Positions 63,233-64,000 of a stretch of 64,000 nt of DNA are shown piece after piece. How positions within the stretch are numbered: the stretch's first letter is position 1; every line of letters begins with the position of its first letter. A program made the position numbers and the translations under genes. The notes below the pieces were generated by a model. It ran no database searches and was not told where the DNA came from. It worked only from the letters and a program-made list of their open reading frames with translations. Where the stretch lies: assembly GCF_021390325.1 (NCBI RefSeq), contig NZ_JAJUWU010000003.1, positions 396,555 through 460,554 on the forward strand. Direction: 5' to 3'. The stretch comes from Jiella avicenniae. Its GTDB lineage: Bacteria; Pseudomonadota; Alphaproteobacteria; Rhizobiales; Rhizobiaceae.

Positions 63233-64000
<768 letters not shown>

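Overview
The window is GC-rich DNA with nearly continuous coding, from the chromosome of an alphaproteobacterium, most likely order Hyphomicrobiales (Rhizobiales). The evidence is the alphaproteobacterial S10/spc ribosomal protein cluster, the metX-metW pair, the density of TRAP and ABC uptake systems with GntR regulators, HWE-like kinase sequence, and the style of the small conserved genes (CobW with a WD40 partner, gloB with a DUF985 cupin). I saw no rRNA, tRNA, insertion sequence, prophage or CRISPR array.

Layout. (1) 65-9234: a TRAP transporter operon (binding protein, small and large permease) running into an isocitrate/isopropylmalate-type dehydrogenase and a 3-hydroxyisobutyrate-type dehydrogenase. 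It is divergent from a GntR regulator and an aldehyde dehydrogenase, and is followed by a phosphogluconate-dehydrogenase-like oxidoreductase and a small DUF4160/DUF2442 pair. (2) 9270-21719: a long leftward catabolic operon. It encodes a ribose-type ABC transporter (with two permease domains fused in one protein), an SDR, a lambda-crystallin-type 3-hydroxyacid dehydrogenase, a BKACE/DUF849 beta-keto acid cleavage enzyme, two SMP-30 lactonases, a Gfo/Idh/MocA oxidoreductase and a FadR-type regulator. A divergent GntR gene lies upstream, with a 22-bp perfect palindrome between it and the operon. (3) 21870-31318: a rightward peptide/opine-type ABC transporter with fused ATPases, plus MarR, SDR and two DadA-like FAD oxidases. 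(4) 31415-38708: msrA, then a complete five-gene dipeptide-type ABC transporter followed by an M19 dipeptidase. (5) 38778-48440: mixed genes, including a WD40-CobW metal pair, a YciA thioesterase, a frameshifted MFS transporter, a YrhK protein, a DUF985 cupin, gloB, a methyltransferase, an orphan histidine kinase, and a predicted outer-membrane autotransporter carrying a von Willebrand A domain. (6) 48966-64000: metW, metX, adk, secY and the spc/S10 ribosomal genes up to a partial tuf, all leftward.

How it fits together. Regions 1-4 are four separate uptake-and-oxidation modules for small organic acids, sugars or sugar acids, and peptide- or amine-like compounds. None has a substrate readable from sequence alone. 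The most interesting is region 2: its enzyme set suggests the route sugar, lactone, aldonate, 3-keto acid, then acetyl-CoA-dependent cleavage by BKACE. Region 6 is conserved housekeeping, but the gene after adk is metX rather than rpsM-rpsK-rpoA-rplQ, so the usual spc-to-alpha operon continuity is broken here. GC-rich stem-loops follow stop codons in several gaps inside the ribosomal cluster and after transporter binding-protein genes.
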